A stretch of DNA of 6,776 nucleotides from Flavobacteriales bacterium (GTDB lineage Bacteria; Bacteroidota; Bacteroidia; Flavobacteriales; Flavobacteriaceae), in contig JALVDN010000401.1 of NCBI GenBank assembly GCA_027008965.1, forward strand, positions 1-6,776, written 5' to 3'. Both the position numbers and the translations under genes were made by a program. Each line of letters begins with the position of its first letter. Position 1 is the first letter of the stretch. The notes under the pieces are model-generated. The model was not told the DNA's origin and searched no databases. It worked only from the letters and a program-made list of their open reading frames with translations. Shown here piece by piece: positions 1 to 6,691 of the stretch.

Positions 1-796
1 TGGCCCGTGTATAAATTTTTGCAGCGGGAACAATCACATCCGCCCTGTCAGGATTTAAACCTAATTCTTTTATACGTTGTTTATAGGTCATGCTCTTCAG
101 CATTTTATATAGCGCTTTCAAATGAGGCAAAGAAATTGGACTTCCTTGCACTTTTCCCGACATTTTAAAAAGTTTATTGATATTCCCGCCCGAACCAATC
201 AATGCAATATTCTCCAAGTCTTTGGTATTCTCACGAACCCATTCCTCGGCGGCCTTCCATTCTTCATCTTTCACATTCTTTTTCAACATCCGAACGGTTC
301 CCAGCTTGAATGATTTACTGTTTTTCTTTTTTCCTTTTTCAATAACCGTGAATTCCGTACTCCCGCCGCCTACATCTACATATAAATAATTCTTGTTCCT
401 GTCTATCAAATCCTCCAAATCCGTTCGTGCAATAAATTCCGCTTCACGTGCGCCATCAATTATTTCTATTTTAATGCCGGTTTCTTTTTCTACTTTTTGA
501 ATAACCTCTTTTCCGTTCTCCGCTTCACGCATGGCAGATGTAGCCACCGCCAAAAAATCTTCCACCTCAAAAACATCCATTAATAATTTAAAAGCTTTCA
601 TCGCTTTGATGAGCTTTTCTATCTTTTCTTCGGATATTTTTCCTTCATCAAAAACATCTTCACCCAAGCGTATAGGCACACGCACCAAAGTGTTTTTCTT
701 GATTTTGGTTTTCTTTCCGTTTTCTATCACATTGGCAATCAATAGCCTGACCGCATTTGTACCAATATCTATGGCCGCATATTTTTTTAAGTGCAT
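1..796 (-). CDS. Ppx/GppA-family phosphatase (exopolyphosphatase or pppGpp phosphatase), C-terminus cut by window edge
   Basis: The first 265 residues are readable, starting from ATG at 794-796; the stop lies beyond base 1. The fold is the sugar kinase/Hsp70/actin-like ATPase type. The phosphate-1 motif IDIGTNAVR is at residues 9-17. The family signature TSAMREAENG is at 86-95. The phosphate-2 loop DVGGGSTEF is at 141-149, followed by a GSGGN motif at 201-205. The block RADVIVPAAKIY near 251-262 is typical of this family. Enzymes of this group hydrolyse terminal phosphates of inorganic polyphosphate or convert pppGpp to ppGpp in the cytoplasm; sequence alone does not separate the two. I recall single-domain Bacteroidota homologues of about 300 residues, so only the last few dozen appear to be missing. 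The start lies 9 bp after, and in the same frame as, the stop of the upstream peptidase gene. There is no Shine-Dalgarno sequence, which fits translation as the second gene of an operon. Confidence 0.93.
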   Translation of the reverse strand, partial: MHLKKYAAIDIGTNAVRLLIANVIENGKKTKIKKNTLVRVPIRLGEDVFDEGKISEEKIEKLIKAMKAFKLLMDVFEVEDFLAVATSAMREAENGKEVIQKVEKETGIKIEIIDGAREAEFIARTDLEDLIDRNKNYLYVDVGGGSTEFTVIEKGKKKNSKSFKLGTVRMLKKNVKDEEWKAAEEWVRENTKDLENIALIGSGGNINKLFKMSGKVQGSPISLPHLKALYKMLKSMTYKQRIKELGLNPDRADVIVPAAKIYTRA

Positions 797-805
797 AAAT
801 GTATT

Positions 806-2470
806 TTATTTTAAACCGAAAACTTCAGGACCTTGTTTAAAACGAATATCTACAGGAATGTTCGCTTGATTGATTTTTTCCAAATCCGATTTCAATGTAC
901 CATCCATTCGCCCGTATTTTTCAACAAAATTTTTCACGGCCTCATAATCGCCATTGCCTTGCAAGGTCAAAATATCGCGGGATAAATCTTCCATGGCCTG
1001 TTTCATCTTCTCAAAATCCACGGCATATTGTCCATTCTCATTTCTGGTAAAAGCACCTTTCTCTTTGAAATAATTGAATCTAATTAAATTCGCCATACCA
1101 TGTGCTTCATGTGCTCCAAACCTGATACTCCTGAAAATACCCGCTAAAAAGGTCACCATATTATCCTTGATGTCGTTATCCAACATATTTTTCTCATGCA
1201 AACGATCCACCAAGTACAATCCCAATACATCCGCCTTGCCTTCCTCCAACGCCGACGCCAAATCTTTCAACGCTTCTCGAACCGTACCTTTTCCGGTCAC
1301 CGTATTTTTGATTCCCAATCCGTGGGCTACTTCATGAAACATGGTATTCCCGAAAAAAGCATCAAAGGTGATATGTTTTCTCTGTTCCGGAACAATTAAT
1401 ATATCTGCAATGGGTACCAGGATTTTTTCAAACTTGGCACGCATCACATTTTTCAATTGCAAACGGCGCGATCCTTTTTTCAACTGAACCGTTTCATCAT
1501 TCGGCAGATTGATGGCAATGGTTTTTCCGCCCGTATTGGCTTCACCGGCATAAAAAATGGCATCATAAGCCCCCAAGTCGGAATCACGCCCCGGTTTTTC
1601 TTTTTTATATTTTTCATCCACCGGCAATCCGCGCTGCATTTCAGGTAGCAATGCTGCATATTTTTTCAACTTCTCACTCCATTCCTTGTCTTTCACCAAC
1701 ACGTAAGCCTCATGCGCCGCCTTGTAGCCGAACAATTGGTCTTCATACGTTTCAATCGGACCAATCACCAAATCCAACGTATTGTATTTCATATCCATCC
1801 AAAGCATATCGCTTTTCCTGTAATCATCTGTCAACAAAGCATCCGCACGCGCCAACAAATATTTTTTGAAACCCTCGTCTTCAGCCAATTCCGCCGCCTT
1901 ACGCAACAAACCGGCCATTTTCTCATGCTGTTTTTGATAGGCCACATGATACGGAATCGTAATCAACTGACCATTTTCATCCCTCCTAAGCAAAGTATAT
2001 AATGATGTCTTATCTGGCAACTCCGCTTTCTCAAATTCTTCCTTGGTCATATCCTTCGGATAAAAATTGGCACCGGCCGGCTTGGGTCCCACACCTTTCA
2101 CAAAGGCTTTGTTCTCATCCATCCTGTCCCAAGGACCGTAATTAATCTCCACATATTCCCAAGTCAAACTATCGTTCACCAACTTGCGCAGCGAATCTTT
2201 CACTCCGTATGACTGCAACCAAAAAACCTCATCAGTCAGCTTGGCCGCCTCCATCAATAAAGGAATCATCTTCTTCTGATTCTCCGATAACTTGCTCAAA
2301 TCCGTCGTCAGCTCAAAAACAGCATACTGTTCTATTTTTTTCTTCATCTCTTCCTGTTCGGGGGTTAATTTTTGTTCTACATGACTTGCTTTTTCCACGG
2401 GTTTACGAGCCTTTTGATTCTCACATCCGGCCACAAAAAACAAAATAAACAACCAAAATAAATTTCTCAT
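806..2470 (-). CDS. Lipoprotein zinc metallopeptidase, dipeptidyl-peptidase III (M49)-like
   Basis: This is a 554-residue protein when started at ATG 2468-2470. That start gives a short lipoprotein signal: Met-Arg-Asn, a hydrophobic stretch, then lipobox V-A-G-C with Cys16 as the predicted acylated residue. The frame is open a further 26 codons upstream to 2548, but that extension would bury the signal peptide and cover the candidate promoter, so I reject it. The zinc site is HEVAH at 379-383 (ligands His379 and His383, catalytic Glu380). A second glutamate-rich helix, EEGKAD, is at 409-414; it resembles the EEC(R)A(D/E) motif that supplies the third ligand in M49 enzymes. Classic DPP III has a six-residue HEXXGH site, whereas this protein has the five-residue HEXXH form. 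M49 enzymes remove dipeptides from the N-terminus of short peptides. The lipid anchor suggests peptide turnover at the cell envelope, which is inference. The phosphatase gene follows after 9 bp. Confidence 0.85.
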   Translation of the reverse strand: MRNLFWLFILFFVAGCENQKARKPVEKASHVEQKLTPEQEEMKKKIEQYAVFELTTDLSKLSENQKKMIPLLMEAAKLTDEVFWLQSYGVKDSLRKLVNDSLTWEYVEINYGPWDRMDENKAFVKGVGPKPAGANFYPKDMTKEEFEKAELPDKTSLYTLLRRDENGQLITIPYHVAYQKQHEKMAGLLRKAAELAEDEGFKKYLLARADALLTDDYRKSDMLWMDMKYNTLDLVIGPIETYEDQLFGYKAAHEAYVLVKDKEWSEKLKKYAALLPEMQRGLPVDEKYKKEKPGRDSDLGAYDAIFYAGEANTGGKTIAINLPNDETVQLKKGSRRLQLKNVMRAKFEKILVPIADILIVPEQRKHITFDAFFGNTMFHEVAHGLGIKNTVTGKGTVREALKDLASALEEGKADVLGLYLVDRLHEKNMLDNDIKDNMVTFLAGIFRSIRFGAHEAHGMANLIRFNYFKEKGAFTRNENGQYAVDFEKMKQAMEDLSRDILTLQGNGDYEAVKNFVEKYGRMDGTLKSDLEKINQANIPVDIRFKQGPEVFGLK

Positions 2471-2488
2471 TGAAAATAAATTTTTGAC

Positions 2489-2500
2489 TGCAAGATAATA
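2489..2500 (-). promoter_or_regulatory. Candidate -7 promoter box for the peptidase-phosphatase operon
   Basis: The minus strand reads TATTATCTTGCA across this interval. The core TATCTTGC resembles the Bacteroidota -7 box TAnnTTTG with one T missing. It ends about 19 nt before the lipoprotein ATG at 2470, implying a very short leader. A clear -33 element is not visible. The same core, TAnCTTGCA, occurs at the same kind of distance before mtaB on the other strand, which is the main support. Confidence 0.35.
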
Positions 2501-2580
2501 AAAACTCGCCTTGCATAGCTTATAATAAATAATTTTTTGGGGCGCCATTTGGCGTGCTCCGTTTAAATCTTTTTCGGCTC

Positions 2581-2658
2581 AGCCTGCGGATGTAATATTG
2601 GCCTGCGGGGTCTCACCACCTTCGTGTTGAGCCTCCTCGGCCAAACATCCGCTCGGCT
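2581..2658. repeat. 78-nt multi-tier imperfect inverted repeat (long hairpin)
   Basis: Nested arms pair in order. AGCC (2581-2584) pairs with GGCT (2655-2658). GCGGATGT (2586-2593) pairs with ACATCCGC (2645-2652). TTGGCC (2598-2603) pairs with GGCCAA (2639-2644). At the tip, CTCACCAC pairs with GTGTTGAG across a four-base loop, with one mismatch. On the minus strand the tip is CTCAACAC, loop GAAG, then GTGGTGAG. No T-tract follows either side, so it is not a simple intrinsic terminator. It could be a structured RNA, a REP-like palindromic repeat or a protein-binding site; the sequence alone does not decide. Confidence 0.7.
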
Positions 2659-2721
2659 TCGTCTTCAAAAGGATACCACTTCGCCCGCCGGCGCAGATAT
2701 TCCTAAAACCTAAAATTTCCG

Positions 2722-2730
2722 TAACTTGCA
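2722..2730 (+). promoter_or_regulatory. Candidate -7 promoter box for mtaB
   Basis: TAACTTGCA matches the TAnnTTTG-type Bacteroidota -7 box except for one missing T. It lies about 16 nt before the mtaB ATG. It mirrors the TATCTTGCA box in front of the divergent peptidase gene. No convincing -33 element is seen. Transcription would start around 2735 and leave a leader of roughly ten bases. Confidence 0.35.
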
Positions 2731-2745
2731 ACCCGAAATCACACC

Positions 2746-4062
2746 ATGAAAAAAATAGCATTTGAAACCCTGGGTTGCAAACTCAATTTTGCCGAAACTT
2801 CCACCATCGCGTCCAAAATGGAAGGTTATCAACGTGTGGATTTCAAACAACCCGCCGATGTTTACGTCATCAATACTTGCGCCGTAACCCAAAATGCCGA
2901 ACGCAAACTCAAAGAAATCATCCGGCAGGCCAAAAAACGCAACCCGCAAGCCAAAATTGTTACCCTCGGATGTCTCACCCAATTGGACCCGCACAAAGTG
3001 GCACAATTCCCATACGTAGATTTGGTTTTGGGTATGGAAGAAAAATATAAACTCCACGAATATCTTCCCGGTTTATTAGAAGACAAAATCAAAGGCGTAC
3101 ATTCCTGCGAAACCAACGCCCGCGAAACCTTCCATTCGGCCTTTTCCATAGGCGACCGCACCCGTGCATTCCTCAAAATCCAAGACGGTTGCGACTATCC
3201 CTGCACCTACTGCACCATCCCCTTGGCACGTGGAAAAGGACGCAATCCCACCGTGGAGCAAATCGTGCAAAATGCAAGGAAAATAGCCACAAGTGGCATC
3301 AAAGAAATTGTTCTCACGGGAGTGAATATCGGTACATTCATAGACACTTCCACCGGAAAAAAACGCACCTTTTTTGATTTAATTCAAGCCCTCGACCAAG
3401 TCGAAGGCATTGAACGCTACCGCATCTCCTCCATTGAACCCAACCTCCTCACCGATGAAATCATCGAATACGTTTTGACCAAATCACCTAAATTTTTACC
3501 CCATTTTCACATTCCATTGCAAAGTGGAAGCAATGAAATACTCGGTAAAATGCGGAGGCGATACAGACGGGAACTTTATGAACAAAAAGTACAGAAAATC
3601 CGCTCCATCTCCTCCGACGCATCCATAGGAGTGGATGTCATCGTAGGTTTTCCCGGTGAAACGGATGAACTTTTTGAAGAAACCTACAGATTTTTAAAAT
3701 TCCTACCGGTTTCCTATTTTCATGTATTCACCTATTCCGAACGGCCCAATACTTTAGCCGCAAGCATGCCCGGAAAAGTGCCGGGAAAAGTAAGAGCGGA
3801 AAGAAGCCGTAAACTCCGGGAACTTTCCAAAAGAAAAGAATTGCTCTTTGCCGAAAGCCAACTTGGAAAAACCAAAAGCGTCCTGTTTGAACGCAGCAGA
3901 AAAAACAACATGATGACCGGATGGACCGAAAACTATCTCCGTGTCGTTCATCCCTACGACGAAAGTTTAGTAAACCAAATAAGCGAAGTAAAACTCCTTG
4001 AAAACTCTCCGGAAGGCATCACCGTTCAAATCTTATCCACATGTCTGAAGTCATCTACATGA
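2746..4062 (+). CDS. mtaB: tRNA t6A37 methylthiotransferase MtaB (radical SAM)
   Basis: This 438-residue protein has the three-part architecture of the MiaB/MtaB/RimO methylthiotransferases. The N-terminal UPF0004 domain carries three cluster-binding cysteines: Cys11 (TLGCKLN), Cys45 (NTCAVT) and Cys76 (TLGCLTQ). The radical SAM domain has CxxxCxxC at Cys149, Cys153 and Cys156, within GCDYPCTYCTIPLARGKGR. Downstream family motifs are HFHIPLQSGS near 253-262 and VDVIVGFPGETDE near 297-308. The C-terminal region from about 375 is TRAM-like. The TIPLARGKGR context and the TLGCKLN start point to MtaB rather than MiaB or RimO. The enzyme converts t6A at position 37 of ANN-decoding tRNAs to ms2t6A, using two 4Fe-4S clusters and two SAM molecules. 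No Shine-Dalgarno sequence precedes the ATG. The last 22 bp overlap the next gene, suggesting a two-gene transcript. Confidence 0.95.
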   Translation: MKKIAFETLGCKLNFAETSTIASKMEGYQRVDFKQPADVYVINTCAVTQNAERKLKEIIRQAKKRNPQAKIVTLGCLTQLDPHKVAQFPYVDLVLGMEEKYKLHEYLPGLLEDKIKGVHSCETNARETFHSAFSIGDRTRAFLKIQDGCDYPCTYCTIPLARGKGRNPTVEQIVQNARKIATSGIKEIVLTGVNIGTFIDTSTGKKRTFFDLIQALDQVEGIERYRISSIEPNLLTDEIIEYVLTKSPKFLPHFHIPLQSGSNEILGKMRRRYRRELYEQKVQKIRSISSDASIGVDVIVGFPGETDELFEETYRFLKFLPVSYFHVFTYSERPNTLAASMPGKVPGKVRAERSRKLRELSKRKELLFAESQLGKTKSVLFERSRKNNMMTGWTENYLRVVHPYDESLVNQISEVKLLENSPEGITVQILSTCLKSST

Positions 4063-4715
4063 TGCCCGGCATGGGGGCTTTGCCGGATATTTTCCGTTTT
4101 TTGAAAATACATCCCGGTTTTCAAGTCAAATATTTACATTGGATTTCACCTCAAAAAAACGAAGAATTTCCGCATTATGTTTCCCGCCTGATTGAAGAAC
4201 AAATCAATGTAAACGATAAAAATCCCATCGTTTTGGGTATGTCCTTCGGTGGTATGGTGGCTCATGAAATAGCCCGGCAAATCCCCGTAAGCAGTCTGAT
4301 TTTTCTCTCCACCGTTAAAACCCACAGGGAATTTCCTCCGTGGTTCAAGCTGGGAAAAATATCCCGCTACAATGCCTGGGCACCTTTCAGGTTACTATTG
4401 CATCCTACACGTCTCAAACCCTATGTACCCTTCAAGTTTTTAAAAAGACGATTGGATATTTATGACCGTTATTTGGGCATCCGGGATGTATCTTATTTTC
4501 GCTGGGCAGTCAGAACCATTATACATTGGAAAGGAGAAATTCCCACCATTCCATACATCCACATCCACGGCGCCCAAGACCGGATTTTTCCGCCCGCATA
4601 TCTGAAACCACCCGTAGATTTTATCCCCGGCGCCACCCACATGGCTGTATTAACTCACCCGCGACAAGTGAGTAGAAAAATAAACGGGTTTTTGATTGGA
4701 CTTAGTGCAAAATAA
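4041..4715 (+). CDS. Small alpha/beta-hydrolase-fold protein, substrate unknown
   Basis: The protein has 224 residues. An N-terminal strand and loop, IYMMPGMGALPDIF (5-18), resemble the oxyanion-hole region of alpha/beta hydrolases. The nucleophile elbow is GMSFGG at 66-71 with Ser68. The probable acid is Asp180 in HIHGAQDRIFP. The probable catalytic base is His200 in PGATHMAV. The complete triad suggests an active esterase, thioesterase or similar hydrolase, but no substrate can be named. There is no signal peptide, so a cytoplasmic location is likely. ATG 4041 is preferred because it keeps the first beta strand intact; the later ATGs at 4059 and 4062 would remove it. The start lies inside the mtaB end with a 22-bp overlap and no ribosome binding site, consistent with translational coupling. 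A terminator begins at its stop codon. Confidence 0.88.
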   Translation: MSEVIYMMPGMGALPDIFRFLKIHPGFQVKYLHWISPQKNEEFPHYVSRLIEEQINVNDKNPIVLGMSFGGMVAHEIARQIPVSSLIFLSTVKTHREFPPWFKLGKISRYNAWAPFRLLLHPTRLKPYVPFKFLKRRLDIYDRYLGIRDVSYFRWAVRTIIHWKGEIPTIPYIHIHGAQDRIFPPAYLKPPVDFIPGATHMAVLTHPRQVSRKINGFLIGLSAK

Positions 4716-4743
4716 AAAACCCCACCATCAGGCAGGGTTTTTT
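4714..4743. terminator. Bidirectional intrinsic terminator between the hydrolase gene and groEL
   Basis: AAAAAACCC at 4714-4722 pairs with GGGTTTTTT at 4735-4743 around a 12-base loop in which CC (4725-4726) can pair with GG (4731-4732). Each strand therefore has a short GC-containing stem followed by a run of T. The left arm begins within the TAA stop of the hydrolase gene, and groEL ends 17 bp beyond the right arm. It can serve both convergent transcripts. Confidence 0.85.
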
Positions 4744-4759
4744 ATAATCAAATTGTTGA

Positions 4760-6391
4760 TTACATCATCGGCATTCCGCCTCCACCCATTCCGGGTGCTG
4801 GAGCCGGATTTTCTTCTTTTTTCTCAATCAATGCACTCTCGGTGGTGAGTACCATACTTCCAACCGAAGCCGCATTTTCAATGGCGATACGCGTTACTTT
4901 TTTCGGGTCAATGATACCCGCTTTCAACATATTCGTATATTGTCCGTTTTTCACGTCATAACCGTAATCACCGTCTTTTTCTTTGAGTTTGGAAACCACA
5001 ACCGATCCGTCTTCACCGGCATTATTTACAATTTGTTTCACCGGTTCTTCCACCGCTTTATAAATGATTTGAATACCGGTTTTTTCATCTTCATTGGCGG
5101 CTTTCAAACCTTCCAAAGCTTTTTGCGTACGCAATAGAGCCACACCACCGCCGGCAACAATACCTTCTTCAACGGCCGCACGCGTAGCGTTCAAAGCGTC
5201 TTCAACGCGGTCTTTCTTTTCTTTGAGTTCCACTTCACTTGGAGCGCCCACATACAATACCGCTACACCACCGGCCAATTTAGCTAATCTTTCTTGAAGT
5301 TTTTCACGGTCATAATCCGATGTGGTGTTTTCCATTTGCGCTTTGATTTGTGCAATACGCGCTTTGATATCTTCTTCTTTTCCGGCGCCGCCTACAATTG
5401 TAGTATTGTCTTTGTCAATCACCACACGTTCGGCTTTACCCAACATGTCAAGCGTAGTATGTTCCAAGCTCAAACCTTTGTCTTCGGTGATAACCGTTCC
5501 ACCTGTCAAAATGGCAATGTCTTCCAACATAGCTTTTCTTCTGTCACCGAATCCGGGCGCTTTCACGGCGGCAACACGCAATGTGCCACGCAATTTGTTC
5601 ACCACCAATGTAGCCAAAGCCTCACCTTCCACATCTTCAGCAATAATCAACAAAGGTTTACCTGATTGAGCCACTTGTTCCAAAACAGGCAACAAATCTT
5701 TCATGCTACTGATTTTCTTATCCGTGATGAGTATCACCGGATTTTCCAAAACAGCCTCCATTTTTTCAGGGTCGGTGATGAAATAAGGCGACAAATATCC
5801 ACGGTCAAATTGCATACCTTCAACCACATCCACATACGTGTCGGTTCCTTTGCTTTCTTCCACTGTGATTACACCGTCTTTACCCACTTTGGAGAAAGCT
5901 TGTGCAATCAAATCACCGATCAATTCGTCATTGTTGGCTGAAATAGTAGCCACTTGCTTGATTTTTTCCACATCGTCTCCCACTTCTATGGCTTGTTTAC
6001 CCAATTCTTCAATCACCAATTTAGTGGCTTTATCAATACCCGATTTCAAGTCCATAGGATTGGCTCCTGCCGTAACGTTTTTTAATCCTTCACGAACAAT
6101 TACCTGTGCCAATACAGTAGCCGTTGTCGTTCCGTCGCCGGCCAAATCATTGGTTTTTGAAGCCACTTGTTTCACCAATTGCGCTCCCATATTTTCATGC
6201 GGATCTTCCAATTCCACTTCACGTGCAACTGTCACACCGTCTTTTGTGATTTGCGGTCCGCCGAAAGATTTGTCTATAATCACATTTCGACCTCTCGGTC
6301 CGAGGGTTACTTTCACTGCGTTTGCAAGCGCATCAATACCTCTTTTGAGGCCTTCGCGAGCTTCGAAATCAAATTTAATTTCTTTTGCCAT
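4760..6391 (-). CDS. groEL: Chaperonin GroEL (Hsp60)
   Basis: This is a full-length 543-residue type I chaperonin subunit. GroEL forms a double seven-subunit ring in the cytoplasm and, with GroES, folds proteins in an ATP-driven chamber. Visible hallmarks are the nucleotide-binding TLGPRGRNV near 29-37 and GDGTTTATV at 85-93 with Asp86. DALNATRAAVEEGIVAGGG spans 398-416 and includes Asp398, the residue needed for ATP hydrolysis. The flexible C-terminal tail is GMGGGGMPMM. I see no cysteine in the protein. The ATG at 6389-6391 follows an A-rich leader without a Shine-Dalgarno sequence. In most bacteria groES lies immediately upstream in the same operon; here that space is non-coding and carries its own promoter, so this copy appears monocistronic. 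Its 3' end faces the bidirectional terminator shared with the hydrolase gene. Confidence 0.98.
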   Translation of the reverse strand: MAKEIKFDFEAREGLKRGIDALANAVKVTLGPRGRNVIIDKSFGGPQITKDGVTVAREVELEDPHENMGAQLVKQVASKTNDLAGDGTTTATVLAQVIVREGLKNVTAGANPMDLKSGIDKATKLVIEELGKQAIEVGDDVEKIKQVATISANNDELIGDLIAQAFSKVGKDGVITVEESKGTDTYVDVVEGMQFDRGYLSPYFITDPEKMEAVLENPVILITDKKISSMKDLLPVLEQVAQSGKPLLIIAEDVEGEALATLVVNKLRGTLRVAAVKAPGFGDRRKAMLEDIAILTGGTVITEDKGLSLEHTTLDMLGKAERVVIDKDNTTIVGGAGKEEDIKARIAQIKAQMENTTSDYDREKLQERLAKLAGGVAVLYVGAPSEVELKEKKDRVEDALNATRAAVEEGIVAGGGVALLRTQKALEGLKAANEDEKTGIQIIYKAVEEPVKQIVNNAGEDGSVVVSKLKEKDGDYGYDVKNGQYTNMLKAGIIDPKKVTRIAIENAASVGSMVLTTESALIEKKEENPAPAPGMGGGGMPMM

Positions 6392-6432
6392 GGTTTTTTA
6401 GATTTTTTGTTGTTTTCGTACTCTATTTTACA

Positions 6433-6469
6433 CAAACTATGCCATTGGCTTCCCCGTGTCAGATTGTCA
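6433..6469 (-). promoter_or_regulatory. Candidate groEL promoter with tandem TGACA and TGGCATA-TTTG elements
   Basis: On the minus strand, TGACA occurs twice eight bases apart (starting at 6469 and 6461). It is followed by TGGCATAGTTTG running from 6444 down to 6433. The GCCAATGGC segment (6449-6441) is an inverted repeat around one base. TAGTTTG resembles the Bacteroidota -7 box TAnnTTTG, one base short. From memory, TGACA/TGTCA repeats followed by TGGCATA and TTTG occur before heat-shock genes in this phylum; I could not check this. The box ends about 41 nt before the groEL ATG. Confidence 0.5.
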
Positions 6470-6493
6470 TATTCTGCATTTTTTTATGTTTTC

Positions 6494-6691
6494 AGGGCGC
6501 CTGCCCGCACGGGTTCATGCATACCGCCATGCTTCGCCGATGGCTCGCACGCCGGCGCATTCACCCGGCTGGCACCGGGCTGTCCGCTTAAATTCGGCTC
6601 GGCGGTTGGTGTGGTTTAAGCCGGCGCACCTTAATGGCGCGCCGGCCCACCCGTGCGTGGGGCTTCCCGCTGTCAGCCTCCGCCGGGCGGA
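6494..6691. repeat. GC-rich palindromic intergenic element of unknown class
   Basis: By hand count 83 of 120 bases between 6541 and 6660 are G or C, against 24 of 60 just downstream at 6421-6480. Inverted pairs include GCACGGGT (6507-6514) with ACCCGTGC (6649-6656), which encloses most of the element. Inside are GCCAT/ATGGC (6526-6530, 6540-6544), CCCGG/CCGGG (6564-6568, 6575-6579) and GCCGGCGC/GCGCCGGC (6620-6627, 6639-6646). GCCGGCGCA occurs twice directly, at 6551 and 6620. A similar unit, GGGCTGTCCGCT (6578-6589) and GGGCTTCCCGCT (6660-6671), also recurs. It may be a structured RNA or a dispersed palindromic repeat. Confidence 0.6.

Larger units (their letters stand above)
2471..2745. other. 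Divergent intergenic spacer holding two candidate promoters and a GC-rich structured element
   Basis: This 275-bp gap separates the divergently read peptidase and mtaB genes. Both ends are AT-rich and carry candidate promoters. The middle, about 2539-2695, is much richer in G+C: 36 of 60 bases between 2581 and 2640 by hand count. It contains GGGGCGCC at 2539-2546, TCCGTTTAAAT at 2558-2568, TCGGCTC at 2574-2580, a long imperfect hairpin, and GCCGGCGCA at 2687-2695. Short open frames cross it, but none has a plausible start, composition or recognisable motif. I read it as non-coding. Confidence 0.75.

Noticed and set aside
2579..2761. 60-codon minus-strand open frame in the mtaB upstream spacer
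   Set aside because: It starts inside mtaB, crosses the hairpin and has no motif. The spacer is better read as regulatory.
4059..4064. Alternative hydrolase start at the ATGA overlap with the mtaB stop
   Set aside because: Starting at 4059 or 4062 would remove the first beta strand before the GMG loop, so the ATG at 4041 fits the fold better.
5838..6401. 187-codon plus-strand open frame antisense to groEL
   Set aside because: It is a shadow of groEL codon bias. It shows no motif, and the minus-strand GroEL is certain.
6433..6444. TGGC-containing segment considered as a sigma-54 -24/-12 promoter
   Set aside because: The required GC doublet at -12 is not at the right spacing; the sequence there is TGT instead of TTGC.
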